Source: Lachancea dasiensis
Lineage: Eukaryota > Ascomycota > Saccharomycetes > Saccharomycetales > Saccharomycetaceae
Assembly: GCA_900074725.1 (NCBI GenBank)
Contig: LT598457.1
Span: forward strand, 1,116,001 to 1,180,000
Reading direction: 5' to 3'
DNA: 64,000 nucleotides
Numbering within the stretch: position 1 is the stretch's first letter; each line of letters begins with the position of its first letter. The notes below the pieces were generated by a model, which saw only the letters and a list, made by a program, of their open reading frames with translations, was not told the DNA's origin and did no database searches. A program made the translations under genes and the position numbers. Shown here piece by piece: positions 63,921-64,000 of this stretch.

Positions 63921-64000
63921 ATGAATGAAGGAATAAGAATGTTGTCATTCAAGACACTATTGCCCTCTAAGAGACCGGAAAATACGCAAATTAGGACCAA
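63921..64000 (+). CDS. 5' start of an unidentified gene (cut by window edge)
   Basis: An ATG at 63921 opens a frame (MNEGIRMLSFKTLLPSKRPE) that stays open to the window end. An in-frame second ATG follows at 63939. At 26 codons, coding status is uncertain; position and spacing after CLU1 fit the next gene on the same strand. Confidence 0.35.
   Translation, partial: MNEGIRMLSFKTLLPSKRPENTQIRT

Noticed and set aside
1-64000. Transposons, LTRs, CRISPR arrays, phage or plasmid genes
   Set aside because: I saw no reverse transcriptase, integrase, transposase, terminal repeats or spaced-repeat arrays. Gene content is that of a yeast chromosome arm.

Overview
This window looks like a nuclear chromosome segment of a budding yeast of the Saccharomycetaceae that split off before the whole-genome duplication. 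Lachancea is the best guess. Zygosaccharomyces, Torulaspora and Kluyveromyces are not excluded. The reasons are gene-dense, mostly intronless genes close to Saccharomyces cerevisiae proteins, TACTAAC-type branch points in the few introns, a yeast initiator tRNA, and above all the gene order. Families that S. cerevisiae keeps on three separate tracts (chromosome XIII YMR071-076, chromosome XI YKL032-041, chromosome VIII YHL008-020) are interleaved here on one chromosome. That is the pattern expected of the unduplicated ancestor. Two loci stand where S. cerevisiae has duplicate pairs (IXR1/ABF2 and PTM1/YHL017W). Synteny statements rest on remembered S. cerevisiae names, not on a search.

Layout. 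1-19 kb: tail of an unidentified gene, TVP18 (spliced), a Pirh2-type RING/CHY ubiquitin ligase, the polyglutamine double HMG-box gene IXR1/ABF2, IRC21, a copper amine oxidase, SDD2 (spliced), RCO1 and PDS5. 19-36 kb: a formate/nitrite-type transporter, TTI1, an amino-acid permease, ETP1, PRS3, a HAD phosphatase (spliced), TUL1 and UGP1. 36-46 kb: an RGT1/EDS1 zinc-cluster regulator, initiator tRNA-Met, OTU2, YLF2, RPS20 and URC4. 47-64 kb: DUR3, a PTM1-type membrane protein, NFU1, MCO14, APM2, an unidentified probable mitochondrial membrane protein, OPI1, VPS24, CLU1 and the start of one more open frame.

Themes. The clearest functional grouping is nitrogen scavenging. A copper amine oxidase, a basic-type amino-acid permease, URC4 (uracil catabolism) and the urea permease DUR3 lie in the same 40 kb, with URC4 directly upstream of DUR3. 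The promoters of the amine oxidase and DUR3 carry clusters of GATA-type sites, and DUR3 also has a UIS(ALL)-like element. The other genes are housekeeping: chromatin (RCO1, PDS5), TORC/PIKK assembly (TTI1), Golgi/endosome traffic and quality control (TVP18, TUL1, VPS24, APM2), mitochondrial function (NFU1, YLF2, MCO14, CLU1), and sugar, lipid and nucleotide metabolism (UGP1, RGT1, OPI1, PRS3).

Three genes need short spliceosomal introns to give full-length proteins. I saw no transposons, LTRs, CRISPR arrays or centromere. I did not find an obviously undescribed multi-gene system. The most worthwhile leads are the URC4-DUR3 regulatory region, a possible short HMG product from the IXR1/ABF2 locus, the unidentified 476-residue protein, and two open frames that do not fit a simple gene model (59362-59616 and 43541-43762).
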